64,000 nt of DNA from DATKQD01 sp050695655 (GCA_050695655.1 JBOGTU010000264.1:1-64000); one strand, 5' to 3'. Shown: positions 15,818 to 24,768, counted from the first letter of the stretch. Numbers and translations: made by a program. Notes: generated by a model not told the origin, from the letters alone.

Positions 15818-17155
15818 ATGCTCACACGTGAAGAGAACGACCTTCTGACGAGGACGGGACAGGGGACGGCCATGGGTGAACTGTTCCGGCGCTTCTGGCA
15901 GCCGGTGATGCTCTCGGATGAGCTGCCGGGGCCGGACTGCACGCCGGTGCGCCTGCGCATCCTCTCCGAAGACTTGATCGCCTTCCGCGACAGTGATGGC
16001 CGCGTAGGGGTTGTGGATGCCTATTGCCCGCACCGCAACGCCCCCCTGTACTTCGGGCGTAACGAAGAGGGCGGCTTGCGCTGCGTCTATCACGGCTGGA
16101 AGTTCGATGTGGAGGGCAACTGCGTCGACCTGCCCAACTGCTGGGAAGGGGGCACCTTCAGGCAGAAGGTCCAGATTCTGGCCTACCCCACGAGCGAGAG
16201 GGCCGGCATCGTGTGGATGTACATGGGCCCAAGGGACCGCCAGCCGCCGCTGCCTGGATATCCCTTCATGGATCTGCTGCACGAGAACGTCTACGGCAAC
16301 AAATTCGAAACGGCCTGCAACTACTTCCAATCCTTGGAAGGGGATCTCGATCCGAGTCACAACGCTTTCCTGCACAGCAATCTGGCCACGCGGAAGCCGG
16401 GTACCATTGTGCCGCCGATGTGGACCGGTGACCCGCCGCGGTTCTTCGAGACGGACTACGGCGTGCAGATGGTGACCGTGCGGCCAGCCGAACCCGGCAA
16501 GGTAGCGGTGAACGTAGGCCACTACACCATGACCACGGCTGCGTCCGTCCGTGGGGGTACGGTGGTGCGGCAGATGAACTTCCGCACGCCGATAGACGAC
16601 GCCAACAGCCTCTTCTTCCGCATTCGCTACAACATGACCGGCCCCCTGGACGAGCGTGAGCTGTGGGAGGCGAAGCACGGGGAATACCTCTACCCGCCGT
16701 TAATCCCGGGCACGTTTCGATCGGTGGCTAACAAGAGCAATGACTACCTGATCGATCGTGTGCAGCAGCGCTTCTTCAACTTCAGCGGCATCAAGTCCTT
16801 CATCATCCAGGACGTAGCCGTGACGGATGATCAACGCGGGCCAATAGCCGACCGAACCAGAGAGCGATTGGTGTCTGTGGACGAGTACATCATCCGGGCG
16901 CGCCGGCGCCTCATGCGCGCGGCGCGAGAGTTGCAGGAGGGCCGCGAGCCGGCGGCGCCGTTCCAGCCTGAGTGCCTGGGTCTGCTGCCGCTGCGCTTCA
17001 CCATGGATGCTTCGGCCGATATCGAGGCGGCCGTTCGGGAACACGTCGAGGAGCAGATGGACCAGGCGCGGCAAAGGCGCCTCCCACCCGAAAGCTCGCA
17101 CACATCGGCCGGCGACGCCGTACTGAGCCCGGTGGGCATTGCTGCACCAAACTGA
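15818..17155 (+). CDS. Rieske non-heme iron oxygenase, alpha subunit (3)
   Basis: A 445-residue paralogue, closest to copy 1 (shared MLSDELPGPDCTP and CPHRNAPLYFGRNEE segments). The Rieske Cys/His ligands are complete, and the mononuclear iron region reads EGDLDPSHNAFLHSN. ATG 15818 has GGAGG 8 nt upstream. About 45 C-terminal residues after the conserved domain are Gln/Arg-rich and variable between copies. Three oxygenase subunits with diverged substrate pockets suggest parallel substrates or successive hydroxylations. Confidence 0.9.
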   Translation: MLTREENDLLTRTGQGTAMGELFRRFWQPVMLSDELPGPDCTPVRLRILSEDLIAFRDSDGRVGVVDAYCPHRNAPLYFGRNEEGGLRCVYHGWKFDVEGNCVDLPNCWEGGTFRQKVQILAYPTSERAGIVWMYMGPRDRQPPLPGYPFMDLLHENVYGNKFETACNYFQSLEGDLDPSHNAFLHSNLATRKPGTIVPPMWTGDPPRFFETDYGVQMVTVRPAEPGKVAVNVGHYTMTTAASVRGGTVVRQMNFRTPIDDANSLFFRIRYNMTGPLDERELWEAKHGEYLYPPLIPGTFRSVANKSNDYLIDRVQQRFFNFSGIKSFIIQDVAVTDDQRGPIADRTRERLVSVDEYIIRARRRLMRAARELQEGREPAAPFQPECLGLLPLRFTMDASADIEAAVREHVEEQMDQARQRRLPPESSHTSAGDAVLSPVGIAAPN

Positions 17156-17377
17156 CGTGATGCTGCCGGCACCCACGCCACTCGGCTGCATCGCCTAGGC
17201 GGCCGGTCGAGACCCTGTGCAGCTCGATGGAGCCGACTACTATATGACGCTCGCGGGCCTACAAACGGCAGCGTGGCCTCGTGAGGAACGGAGACACGTA
17301 CGCGAGTTGTCAGCTGAATGTTCGAGCCTTATGGTGGGGCCCGGGCTCGGGAGCGCGGACCCCACGACCGTCATCGC

Positions 17378-17728
17378 TCAGCGATGGTGGGTTTCGCCGA
17401 TGCGCGTGTACATCAGGCGCCACAGCGTGTCGTGTTGCTGCCAGATGTCCGGGCCGGCTGAATACTTTGGGCCCCCGGCCCGCGGTGTACGGGCGAGGTG
17501 CGCTTTGGCAAGCTGCTCGTCGGCCACCTCATACACGGCCAGGAAGCGCGGCCCGTTGAGGGTGGGATCGAGCAGCTCGTAGCGCGTGCCAGTGAGGAAG
17601 CCAGGGTTGTTGCCGACAACTTCAGGCACGTGCGTGTGGCTGTAGAAATTGTTGAACGCCTTCAGCTCGGGCGGAGTCGTTTGTGGAATGTTCATGCCAA
17701 CCATGTAGATGCAGCGGGAATCGTCCAT
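17378..17728 (-). CDS. Hypothetical small protein, possible dimeric alpha/beta-barrel fold
   Basis: A 116-residue protein starting MDDSRCIYMVGMNIPQTT. The pattern (strand, helix with FNNFYSHTHVPEVVGNNPGF, strands with RYELLDP and FLAVYEVADE) resembles EthD-like or other dimeric alpha/beta-barrel proteins that accompany aromatic degradation genes. There is no signal peptide. It lies convergent to Rieske gene 3 and divergent from the SnoaL genes. The fold call is an inference from the pattern; the function is unknown. Confidence 0.6.
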   Translation of the reverse strand: MDDSRCIYMVGMNIPQTTPPELKAFNNFYSHTHVPEVVGNNPGFLTGTRYELLDPTLNGPRFLAVYEVADEQLAKAHLARTPRAGGPKYSAGPDIWQQHDTLWRLMYTRIGETHHR

Positions 17729-17883
17729 GTGTTAGAGAGTCCTTTCGCGAACTGTTGCTGGGGTTGGTGTACCGCGCGATGGGGCCATAGTAGCCGGGCT
17801 GGCCGGGGAGGCGGATTGCGTCGGTCGCTCGCTTGAGCGGGCGTGACGACAACCTCGGGTTGAGTCAGGTGGCCAGTCGCGCC

Positions 17884-17889
17884 TATTAT
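17884..17889 (+). promoter_or_regulatory. -10 box of the SnoaL gene cluster
   Basis: TATTAT ends 8 nt before the ATG at 17898, with no ribosome site between. This leaderless-type start would head the operon from 17898 through 20910. Confidence 0.4.
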
Positions 17890-17897
17890 GGTGAGCC

Positions 17898-18311
17898 ATG
17901 AGCGTCAGCGCGACCGATCGGCGCGATATCGAGGAGCTCATTGCTCGCTATAACTGGGCGATTGATACGCGGGACGGCGAAGGAGTCGCGGCGACGTTTA
18001 CAGCGGACGGGTGCTTCACCATGCGCGACAGGCAGTTTCAGGGGCACGAGGCGTTGGTGCGCTTCGGCAGCGGCGCGAACCTGGGTCCTGCCGTACCTGA
18101 GTCCGGCAGCCAGCACTGGGTGACCAACCTGATCCTGGAGGGCGACGCTGAGCGCGTCAATGCCAAGAGCTACCTGGTGCGGTTCCACGTGCAGGGTGAC
18201 GCACGGAGCGTGGCGAACGTTGGCTGCTACATCGATCAGCTGCTCAAGTTTGCCGGGCAGTGGCTTTTCGAGCGCCGCGAGATCCATGTCTGGCCCTATC
18301 AGCGTGACTGA
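17898..18311 (+). CDS. SnoaL-like (NTF2 fold) protein (1)
   Basis: A 137-residue protein with the NTF2-like cone fold typical of polyketide cyclases, ring-hydroxylating beta subunits and small isomerases. The N-terminus DRRDIEELIARYNWAIDTRDGE and the strand FTADGCFTM are characteristic. Such proteins can act as isomerases or dehydratases, or support a Rieske alpha subunit. No catalytic assignment is possible. It opens a five-gene run and overlaps the next SnoaL gene by 26 bp. Confidence 0.8.
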   Translation: MSVSATDRRDIEELIARYNWAIDTRDGEGVAATFTADGCFTMRDRQFQGHEALVRFGSGANLGPAVPESGSQHWVTNLILEGDAERVNAKSYLVRFHVQGDARSVANVGCYIDQLLKFAGQWLFERREIHVWPYQRD

Positions 18312-18687
18312 CGAAGAGGGCATCCGCCGTACACTCGCCCGCTACTGCCAGCTGCTGGATGGGCGCCGGTTCCACGAGTGGTCTCAGCTGTTTGTTGAGG
18401 ATGCCACCTGGAACGGAAACCGAACTCGCACGGCTATCTTCGAGAGTATTTCGAAGGGCGCCCTGGCCGCGCACCCGGAGCTCCGCCGGAAGCACGTTTG
18501 CACCGACATCGTCATCAGCGTTGAGGGGGCTGCCGCCCATGCCGAAAGCGATTTCATCATGTATGACGCCGTGAATCCGGCTGACGCCTGGCACGTGGCT
18601 GCCTGGGGCAAGTATTTCGATCGGCTGCTGAAGCGGGACGGTTCTTGGCTGTTCTCCGAACGCGAGCTGGTCAGCAGTTCGAACTGA
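18286..18687 (+). CDS. SnoaL-like (NTF2 fold) protein (2)
   Basis: A 133-residue protein from ATG 18286 inside the end of the preceding gene, so probably translationally coupled. The sequence EGIRRTLARYCQLLDGRRF and the HPELRRKH motif are nearly repeated in the next gene, showing a tandem duplication. It is an NTF2-like fold; catalytic role unknown. A more upstream in-frame ATG at 18160 lies deep within gene 1 and is rejected. Confidence 0.8.
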   Translation: MSGPISVTDEEGIRRTLARYCQLLDGRRFHEWSQLFVEDATWNGNRTRTAIFESISKGALAAHPELRRKHVCTDIVISVEGAAAHAESDFIMYDAVNPADAWHVAAWGKYFDRLLKRDGSWLFSERELVSSSN

Positions 18688-18695
18688 GAGAGGAT

Positions 18696-19067
18696 ATGTC
18701 TGACCACGAGGGCATCCGCCACACCATGGCCCAGTTCAGCCATTTCCTGGATGGGCGCCAGTTCCGGCAGTGGGCCGACTTGTTCACCGAAGACGGCCGC
18801 TTCAATGAGCTGGCAGGGCGCGAGGCGATCTTCGACATGATTTCGCACGCCGAGCTGGCATCCCAGCCCGAGCTGCGCCGGAAGCACACCATCGAGAATC
18901 TGGTCATCGACGTCCACGCTGATGAGGCCGAAGTCGCCAGTGACCTGGTCATGTTCGACCGGATAGGTGACGGCCCCTGGACCATCCGCATCGGCCGCTA
19001 CCAGGATCGCATGGTCCGCCAGGCCGGCCGCTGGCTGTTCGCCCAGCGGCGCCTCACCTGGCTGTAG
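18696..19067 (+). CDS. SnoaL-like (NTF2 fold) protein (3)
   Basis: A 123-residue paralogue of the preceding gene: EGIRHTMAQFSHFLDGRQF and QPELRRKH align with it. ATG 18696 has the ribosome site AGAGAGG close upstream. It starts 8 bp after the previous stop. The shared PELRRKH segment probably lines the pocket, with the His as a candidate acid/base. Three adjacent NTF2 proteins next to a ring-cleavage dioxygenase suggest isomerisation or hydration of pathway intermediates. Confidence 0.8.
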   Translation: MSDHEGIRHTMAQFSHFLDGRQFRQWADLFTEDGRFNELAGREAIFDMISHAELASQPELRRKHTIENLVIDVHADEAEVASDLVMFDRIGDGPWTIRIGRYQDRMVRQAGRWLFAQRRLTWL

Positions 19068-19166
19068 GCCTGTGAGATCAATACCAGCTATATGAAGAAT
19101 CCATTTGTGGAAGAGATTCCCGAAACCGTACGATGTTTCTGAGACCCACAAGAGGAGCATTACGCC

Positions 19167-20045
19167 ATGGCAGACGTGCAAGTCCAGCGCCTGTCGCACG
19201 TTGGCTTGATGGCCAACGACGTCAACAAGCAAGCTGAGTTTTACACCGACCGCTGGGGGCTCGATCGCATTGATGAAGACGCGGGAACGATCTACCTCCG
19301 CGGAGAGAACGGCGATCACCACTGCCTGAGCCTGCGGCCAGGTGAGGCGGGTCTGGACTACATCGCCTTTGAGATTGCAAGCGCCGACGAGCTGGAACGG
19401 GGGGTAGACAAACTCCACCAGCGCGGGTTGCAGATCCTCGACGCGCCGCGGACTGGCCTCGAGCCTGGCGTCGGCAAGGCGCTGCGGTTCAAGGACACGG
19501 ACGGCAACACCATTGAACTGTTTGCCGGCATGGAAACGGTCAAGGATTCCTACGGGCCGCGTGGCGTCAAGCCGCGGGCCGTGAACCACGTGGTTCTGCA
19601 CAGCGCCAACCGGCCCCGGCTGGAACAGTTCTACAGCGACGTGCTGGGCTTCAAACTGTCCGACAACCTGAACAACTTCATGACTTTCTGGCGCTGTAAC
19701 AGCAACCACCACTCGATAGCCCTGGTTGGGCCTCGACCGGACGGTTCGTCCGGCCTGCAGCACGTGGCCTTCGAGCTGAAGGACTACCTGGAGTGGCTGA
19801 AGGGCATTTACACCATGGGCGAAGCGCACATGCCACCCGCCTGGGGCCCGGGCCGGCACCTGGCTGGGAACAACCTGTTCGCCTACTACAACGACCCTGA
19901 GGGCAACCGCATCGAGTACACCGCCGAGATCGAGCAGATAACGGATATCAACTACCAGCCGCATGTCTATATGGGTGACGCCGCCATCGCGGACGTATGG
20001 AGCATGACGACGTTCGGCGGCCAGCGCCCGGCACCAAGGAGTTAG
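19167..20045 (+). CDS. Extradiol-type dioxygenase (two VOC/glyoxalase domains)
   Basis: A 292-residue protein of two glyoxalase-fold modules, the architecture of catechol 2,3-dioxygenase and related type I extradiol enzymes. The C-terminal domain carries the expected metal triad: His in AVNHVVLHS near 139, His in GLQHVAFEL near 198 and Glu in NRIEYTAE near 251. A further His (HHSIALVG) fits the catalytic position. It should cleave a catechol-like ring next to the hydroxyls with O2 and Fe(II). AAGAGGAG precedes the ATG at 19167. The MBL hydrolase follows 4 bp later. Confidence 0.85.
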   Translation: MADVQVQRLSHVGLMANDVNKQAEFYTDRWGLDRIDEDAGTIYLRGENGDHHCLSLRPGEAGLDYIAFEIASADELERGVDKLHQRGLQILDAPRTGLEPGVGKALRFKDTDGNTIELFAGMETVKDSYGPRGVKPRAVNHVVLHSANRPRLEQFYSDVLGFKLSDNLNNFMTFWRCNSNHHSIALVGPRPDGSSGLQHVAFELKDYLEWLKGIYTMGEAHMPPAWGPGRHLAGNNLFAYYNDPEGNRIEYTAEIEQITDINYQPHVYMGDAAIADVWSMTTFGGQRPAPRS

Positions 20046-20049
20046 CGTC

Positions 20050-20910
20050 ATGCGTCGAGTCGGCAGGACCTCTTTCACGGAGATCTACTTCTGGGGCTGC
20101 AACCCCAGCTTCATCGCCACCGATGATGGCGTGGTGCTGATCGATACGCCGCAGCAGCCCAACGATGCCCTTAAGTGGCGGGAGGCGGTGCTGGAGCACG
20201 GCCCGATCCGCTACCTCATCAATACCGAGCCGCACCCTGACCACATCATGGGCAACGCCTACTTTCCGGGCGTCGAAGTGATTGGCCAGACGCAGCTCCA
20301 ATCGCGCTACGAAGCCGCGCTGCCGATGATGATCGGCCCGGAGCGGCTCGAGACGATGAAGCAGACTGACCCGGACAGCGTGTGGCTCTACAACCACCCG
20401 GACTACCCGCCCAATCCGCCCACGCGCCTGTTCGACAAGGAAATGACGCTGAACCTGGGCAAGCACACCTTCCAGATCGTCCACATGCCGGGCCACACCG
20501 GGCCGCAAACGTCGGTGATTGTGCCGGAGGAAGGCGTGGTGTTCACCGGCGATAATATCTTTTACAAATGTAAGACCTTCATCCAGGAAGCGGATCCGTG
20601 GGAGTGGCTGGCCGCGCTGGACCGGCTGGCAGCGCTCGATGTGGAAACCATCGTGCCCGGCCACGGCGAGGTTTGCACCAAGGCGTACCTCCACGAGCAG
20701 GGTGAAATCATCCGCAACTGGCTGGAGTTGGTGGAGGGGTTCGTGAAGAAGGGCATGACCGAGGATGACGCGGTCAAACAGCCGTTGGACGCGCCCAAGC
20801 TGGATCCGTACCCAATTGGCCAGCGCCTGTTCCCCATGAGTGAACGCCTGAACGGGATGAATGTGAGCAACATTTACAAGCATGTGGCGGCTCGCCAAAA
20901 CGCCCGCTAG
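20050..20910 (+). CDS. MBL-fold metallohydrolase
   Basis: A 286-residue metallo-beta-lactamase-fold protein. Metal-binding motifs are HPDHIMGN near residue 60, HMPGHT near 145, the bridging Asp in VFTGDNIF near 165 and PGHGE near 207. It probably hydrolyses an ester, thioester or lactone. Four bp separate it from the dioxygenase stop, so the two are almost certainly co-expressed, and it may act on the ring-cleavage product. It ends with an ordinary stop and no terminator is obvious. Confidence 0.87.
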   Translation: MRRVGRTSFTEIYFWGCNPSFIATDDGVVLIDTPQQPNDALKWREAVLEHGPIRYLINTEPHPDHIMGNAYFPGVEVIGQTQLQSRYEAALPMMIGPERLETMKQTDPDSVWLYNHPDYPPNPPTRLFDKEMTLNLGKHTFQIVHMPGHTGPQTSVIVPEEGVVFTGDNIFYKCKTFIQEADPWEWLAALDRLAALDVETIVPGHGEVCTKAYLHEQGEIIRNWLELVEGFVKKGMTEDDAVKQPLDAPKLDPYPIGQRLFPMSERLNGMNVSNIYKHVAARQNAR

Positions 20911-21024
20911 GTTGAAATCCGGCTTCTCGGCGTGAGCTCCGAGACGCCAGGGGGGATGTGCTCGCAGGCGTGACCCTCTTGACACCCACCGATGGCTGGC
21001 GACTACGGGATCAGCGTCGGTGCC

Positions 21025-21399
21025 TCACTCCGGGACACCAGGCGTGATGACAGGCAGACCAGCCGCCGCGGCGGCTGTCGCGAGTGGGTGGTCGTAGGGG
21101 ACAAACGCCGTCAGTTCGTTCCGCAGGACCAGCGCCCGAGGCAAGGTGTAACGCGTCGAGTGTCCGAAGCGGTGGATCACCGATCTCGCAGGCAATATCC
21201 TGGATCGCACGCTCCAAAGGGACAAGATCAACCGTCCAGCGGCCACCAACCGGGCCCTTGCGCTCTGACAGGGCTGTGGTGGCACGAGCAGCGCGACGAG
21301 CGCGCCACGCTCACTCACCTCAATCGTTTGGCCGGACTTGACGAGAGCAAGGTATCGCGAGGCATCTTGACGAAGTTCTCGCACGCCGATGCGCTTCAC
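21025..21399 (-). pseudogene. Collapsed Phd/VapC toxin-antitoxin relic
   Basis: The N-terminal 45 codons encode a Phd/YefM-type antitoxin (MKRIGVRELRQDASRYLALV, then VSERGALVALLVPP). The same frame ends in the C-terminus of a VapC-type PIN toxin (NELTAFVPYDHPLATAA, then GLPVITPG). The PIN helix with its acidic site (TLDALHLAS) is in another frame at about 21130-21215. So the toxin start and middle are deleted and at least one frameshift is present. No active toxin can be made. Operator-like inverted repeats survive upstream. Confidence 0.7.
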
Positions 21400-21409
21400 G
21401 CCTCACCTG

Positions 21410-21456
21410 CAGCACATGTGGTGCTACACGATGGCTGGGCGTCACCAGCCATCGTG
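21410..21456. promoter_or_regulatory. Operator-like inverted repeats upstream of the Phd relic
   Basis: CACGATGGCTGG (21427-21438) and its exact reverse complement (21445-21456) flank a 6-nt spacer. A second short palindrome, AGCAC-n5-GTGCT, covers 21410-21424. Both lie just before the relic antitoxin start, as expected for autoregulatory operators. Confidence 0.5.
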
Positions 21457-21545
21457 ATCAGCGGTTGCGACCGTAGATCCAACAACCCGCCTGCTTGAGG
21501 GCGCAGCCCGAAGGCCTGACCGCCTTAGCTCTGTGAACTCGAAGA

Positions 21546-23318
21546 CTAACCCGCCAACCAGATGTCGTTGGGCATGAAGAACTCGGTCATGTTGTAGGCC
21601 ATGCCCTGGACCTTGGCGGTTGCGGCTATTCTCGGAACCGTGTTCGACCAAGGCAGAACCCAGGCTTGATCGAGGATGTAGGCAACCCACTCCGCGTACG
21701 CCTGCTTCTGCGTGGAGGGATCGGTCGTGGTGGCGATAGCGTTGGTGACCTGAGTGAGCTGGGCGCTCGCGAAATTGGCCCAGTTGTGGGCGGCGGCGAA
21801 GTAGGCATTGCCGGCGAAGAAGGCCGGCTGAAGCTGGCCGAACAGGCTTGCGCCCCCGGCGAGATTGGGGTAGCGGCCGCTGAACAGCTCCTGGATGTAG
21901 CTGACCGGATCGGCTGGGCGCAGATTGAGCGTCACCCCGATCGTTTTCAGGTCCTGCTGCCAGATCTGGAGCACGTTGGCGTAGTTGGGATCGGTCGATG
22001 CGTACAGCACCTCCAGGTTCGGGGCGGATACACCAGCTTGCTGGACGAGTGACTTGGCCTTGGCCAAATCGAAGGTGTAGAACTGATCCTTGCTGGCACT
22101 GTAGGCTGGGTTCGTCGGCGTAATCGGCAGGTCCTTCGGCGTACCCGTGCCGGTTGTGTAGATGTCCGCCCAGCGTGGGCGATCCATGGAATAGGCCAGT
22201 GCTTGGCGGAAGGTCTTGATGGTGGTTGGACCCGCACCCTGCGCGTTCTGGGTGGCGATCACATTGACTGAGCCGCTTGTCTGGTTGTAGCCGACCTGGT
22301 ATTTCGAGTCTTTGGCCAGTGCCACGGCGTCGCGCAAGGCCGGGAGGATTGCCACGTCAATGGCCTCACCCTGCAGCTGGGCCAGCATGGACTGCGGATC
22401 TTTGAATATCTGGACCACCATCTGGTCGACATACGGCTTGCCCGTCTTCCAGTACTGAGGGTTCTTTTTCATGGTGATGTGGTCGCCCTGGACCCACTCG
22501 ACGAAGGAAAAGGGGCCCGTGCCAACGGGCTTGTTGGGGTTGGCAGTGAAGGCAGATTGGTTGAGGATGTTGCACCAGGCCAGTACGCTGAAAACGTTTG
22601 GCCAGGGGTGGCTCGCCTTGATCACGGCGGTGTACTTGTCCGGCGCCTCGACCGAAGACATGGGCAGCAGGAAGTTGGCCTTTACCCCGCCGTCCACTTT
22701 CTTGTCAGTTTTCAAGCGCGTGTAGTTCCAGACAACATCGGCGGAGGTGAGCTCCTGGCCGTTGTGGAACGTCACGCCCTTCTTGAGATGCAGGGTCACC
22801 TGGGTGTAATCGGGGTTCACGTCCCAGCTTTCGGCCAGCGCGGGGTGCGGGGTGAGCGACGCGTCGAGTTCGACCAGCCGATCCCAGATGGCGTACAAGA
22901 AGTTCTGGCCGTTGATGAAGTGGCCGTCGAGATTCGGCAGATCCCCCAGGTTGCCCAGCCGCAGGGTGCCACCGGCCTTAGGCTGACCCTTGGGCGCCGT
23001 GACCGGATCAGGGGATGACTTGTCTGGGCCGAACGGCAGGAAGCCAGCCTGCGAAGCCTTGTCGTGGCTGGCAGCGCTAATGCCTGCGCCCGCCGACGCA
23101 GAGGCGGAAGGGGCTGCACTGGCCACGGCCGACGAATTGGGTGCCGGCGCGGCGTTCACGGACGGCGCCGGCGAACCCGCGGGACTGGACGCCGGGGCAG
23201 ACGATGTTGGAGCCACGGCGCCGCCGCAGGCGGCCAGCAGCATGCCAGCCCCGCCAGCGGTTAAAGCCACCAAAACGGCTCGCCGCGAGATCTTCGTGGG
23301 AAGAGTTGGGTCAGACAT
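21546..23318 (-). CDS. ABC transporter solute-binding lipoprotein, peptide/nickel family 5
   Basis: A 590-residue extracytoplasmic binding protein. Residues 1-31 form a Tat-like lipoprotein signal (SRRAVLVALTAGGAG, then LLAAC with Cys31), followed by an Ala/Ser/Pro linker. The mature part has SBP_bac_5 features: LAESWDVNPDYTQVTLHLKKG, VTFHNGQELTSADVVWNY and FRQALAYSMDR. Ligands may be peptides or small organics. ATG 23318 has AGGAGG 9 nt upstream, better than the TTG at 23327. Matching permease genes lie 2 kb away at 25401-27271; ATPase genes are absent from the window. Confidence 0.92.
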   Translation of the reverse strand: MSDPTLPTKISRRAVLVALTAGGAGMLLAACGGAVAPTSSAPASSPAGSPAPSVNAAPAPNSSAVASAAPSASASAGAGISAASHDKASQAGFLPFGPDKSSPDPVTAPKGQPKAGGTLRLGNLGDLPNLDGHFINGQNFLYAIWDRLVELDASLTPHPALAESWDVNPDYTQVTLHLKKGVTFHNGQELTSADVVWNYTRLKTDKKVDGGVKANFLLPMSSVEAPDKYTAVIKASHPWPNVFSVLAWCNILNQSAFTANPNKPVGTGPFSFVEWVQGDHITMKKNPQYWKTGKPYVDQMVVQIFKDPQSMLAQLQGEAIDVAILPALRDAVALAKDSKYQVGYNQTSGSVNVIATQNAQGAGPTTIKTFRQALAYSMDRPRWADIYTTGTGTPKDLPITPTNPAYSASKDQFYTFDLAKAKSLVQQAGVSAPNLEVLYASTDPNYANVLQIWQQDLKTIGVTLNLRPADPVSYIQELFSGRYPNLAGGASLFGQLQPAFFAGNAYFAAAHNWANFASAQLTQVTNAIATTTDPSTQKQAYAEWVAYILDQAWVLPWSNTVPRIAATAKVQGMAYNMTEFFMPNDIWLAG

Positions 23319-23438
23319 GACGCGCAACCTCCTGTTTGGGCTTAGCTGGCGCCATCCTAGAACGTGTCGTGACAGAAAGAAAAATGCATTGTAGGTATGG
23401 GAACTATCCCCGCGAAGAATGGTTAGGTTAGTGGCGGC

Positions 23439-24608
23439 TCAGGAGCGACGCGGCCCCGATTCCAGCCCAAAGGCCGTCTGGCCAAAAGCCAGGCCGGCGG
23501 TGTCCCAGCCGTTCGCCCCATGATTAGCTACCGCGTGCATGTCGCGCGCGGCGCGGTTGACAGCATTGTCGTTCTCGATGCCGTGGGCGCCAACGGCCAG
23601 CGCCAGCCTGTCAACCGCGCGAGAGCAGAGGACGGTGTTGAAGCTGAGATCGCGCTGGAGCTTGGCCAGGAAGCCGGGGTTCAGCTGCTGCCCCCTTTCC
23701 ATGGTCCGCTCGATGTGGTCGCAATCCGCCAGCAGCAGCCCTTCCGCGGCGTCTATTTCCGCGGCCGATTCAGACAGCTTGAGCTGGCGTTGCGGCATGT
23801 TCGCGCGCTCGGGCCGGCCGACTTGCTGCTGCGCGTAGGCGTTCACTGCGCCGCGGGCGATGCCGAGCGCGGGAGACGAGACGTTGAACGGGAACAGGCC
23901 CCACAGCGGCAGCCGGTAGTTCCAGTGAGGATTCACCTCGCTGCCCGGCGATGGCCGGCCGTCCAGCAGGTTCGTATCAAGCGTGAAGGCCGCCGGTACG
24001 AACGCTTCATGGACGCGAACGTCGCCGCTGCCGCTGCCGCGCAGCCCCGCGGCAAACCACGTGTCCTCCGTTTCCCAGTCCCGGCGCGGCAGCAAACACC
24101 AGAGCCGTTTCGGTGGATCGCTGCCTTCGATCGGCACTCCCAGGATCACCCAACTGCAGGCTCCACTGCCGCTCGAGAACTGCCACCGGCCACTGACAAC
24201 GTAGCCACCATTGGCCGGCATGCCCTTTCCCGTTAACATGGCGAAAGAGGATGCGATGAGGATATCGTCGCTGTCCTTCCAGACAGCCTCCTGGGCCTCC
24301 GGGGCGAACATTCCAACGCACCAGGCATGGCAAGCAACGACGGCCTGCACCCAGCCGGTTGAACCGCACGCCTGGCCCAGGATGCTGGACAGTGTGACCT
24401 GGGTTCGGCCGTAGGGCAGCTCGTAACCATTGTAGCGGGCCGGCTGCAGAACTTTGAAGAAGCCCGCCTGGCGCAGTTCCGTGATCGTCTCCTCTGGTGT
24501 ACAGCGGAGCTGCTCGGCTTGCGCCGCTCGCGCCCGCAGGTTTGGCAGCAGCGCAGTGGCGCGCTCGGCCATGTCGACTAGACTCGGGGCTCCCGTGCTG
24601 ACAGCCAT
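23439..24608 (-). CDS. Acyl-CoA dehydrogenase-fold flavin monooxygenase (HsaA-like) (1)
   Basis: A 389-residue protein of the group D flavoprotein monooxygenases (HsaA / 4-hydroxyphenylacetate hydroxylase C2 type), which hydroxylate phenols with reduced FMN supplied by a separate reductase. Features: GFFKVLQPARYNGYELPYG, GSTGWVQAVVACHAW, GRWQFSSGSGACSW and the C-terminal four-helix domain. The catalytic Glu of true acyl-CoA dehydrogenases is not evident. It is about 50% similar by eye to the protein at 28514. Hydroxylation to a catechol would feed the extradiol dioxygenase upstream. The reductase gene is not local. Confidence 0.82.
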   Translation of the reverse strand: MAVSTGAPSLVDMAERATALLPNLRARAAQAEQLRCTPEETITELRQAGFFKVLQPARYNGYELPYGRTQVTLSSILGQACGSTGWVQAVVACHAWCVGMFAPEAQEAVWKDSDDILIASSFAMLTGKGMPANGGYVVSGRWQFSSGSGACSWVILGVPIEGSDPPKRLWCLLPRRDWETEDTWFAAGLRGSGSGDVRVHEAFVPAAFTLDTNLLDGRPSPGSEVNPHWNYRLPLWGLFPFNVSSPALGIARGAVNAYAQQQVGRPERANMPQRQLKLSESAAEIDAAEGLLLADCDHIERTMERGQQLNPGFLAKLQRDLSFNTVLCSRAVDRLALAVGAHGIENDNAVNRAARDMHAVANHGANGWDTAGLAFGQTAFGLESGPRRS

Positions 24609-24768
24609 CGTGGAAAAATGTTAGGCCGACCGCAGCCATTGGGGAAATGGATATTCGGTATACCTGGGATTCCGTGGGTGCATGACCTCGACACAATCAC
24701 CTGGATGGATGGCTGCCATCCAGAATTGTCATTTCCCGACGCTGGCCGGCCAGCCGTAGGGTGAAGCC

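Noticed and set aside
18384..20078. 564-codon minus-strand ORF opposite the SnoaL-dioxygenase genes
   Set aside because: It spans four real plus-strand genes with start sites and motifs; the antisense product has no recognisable domain.
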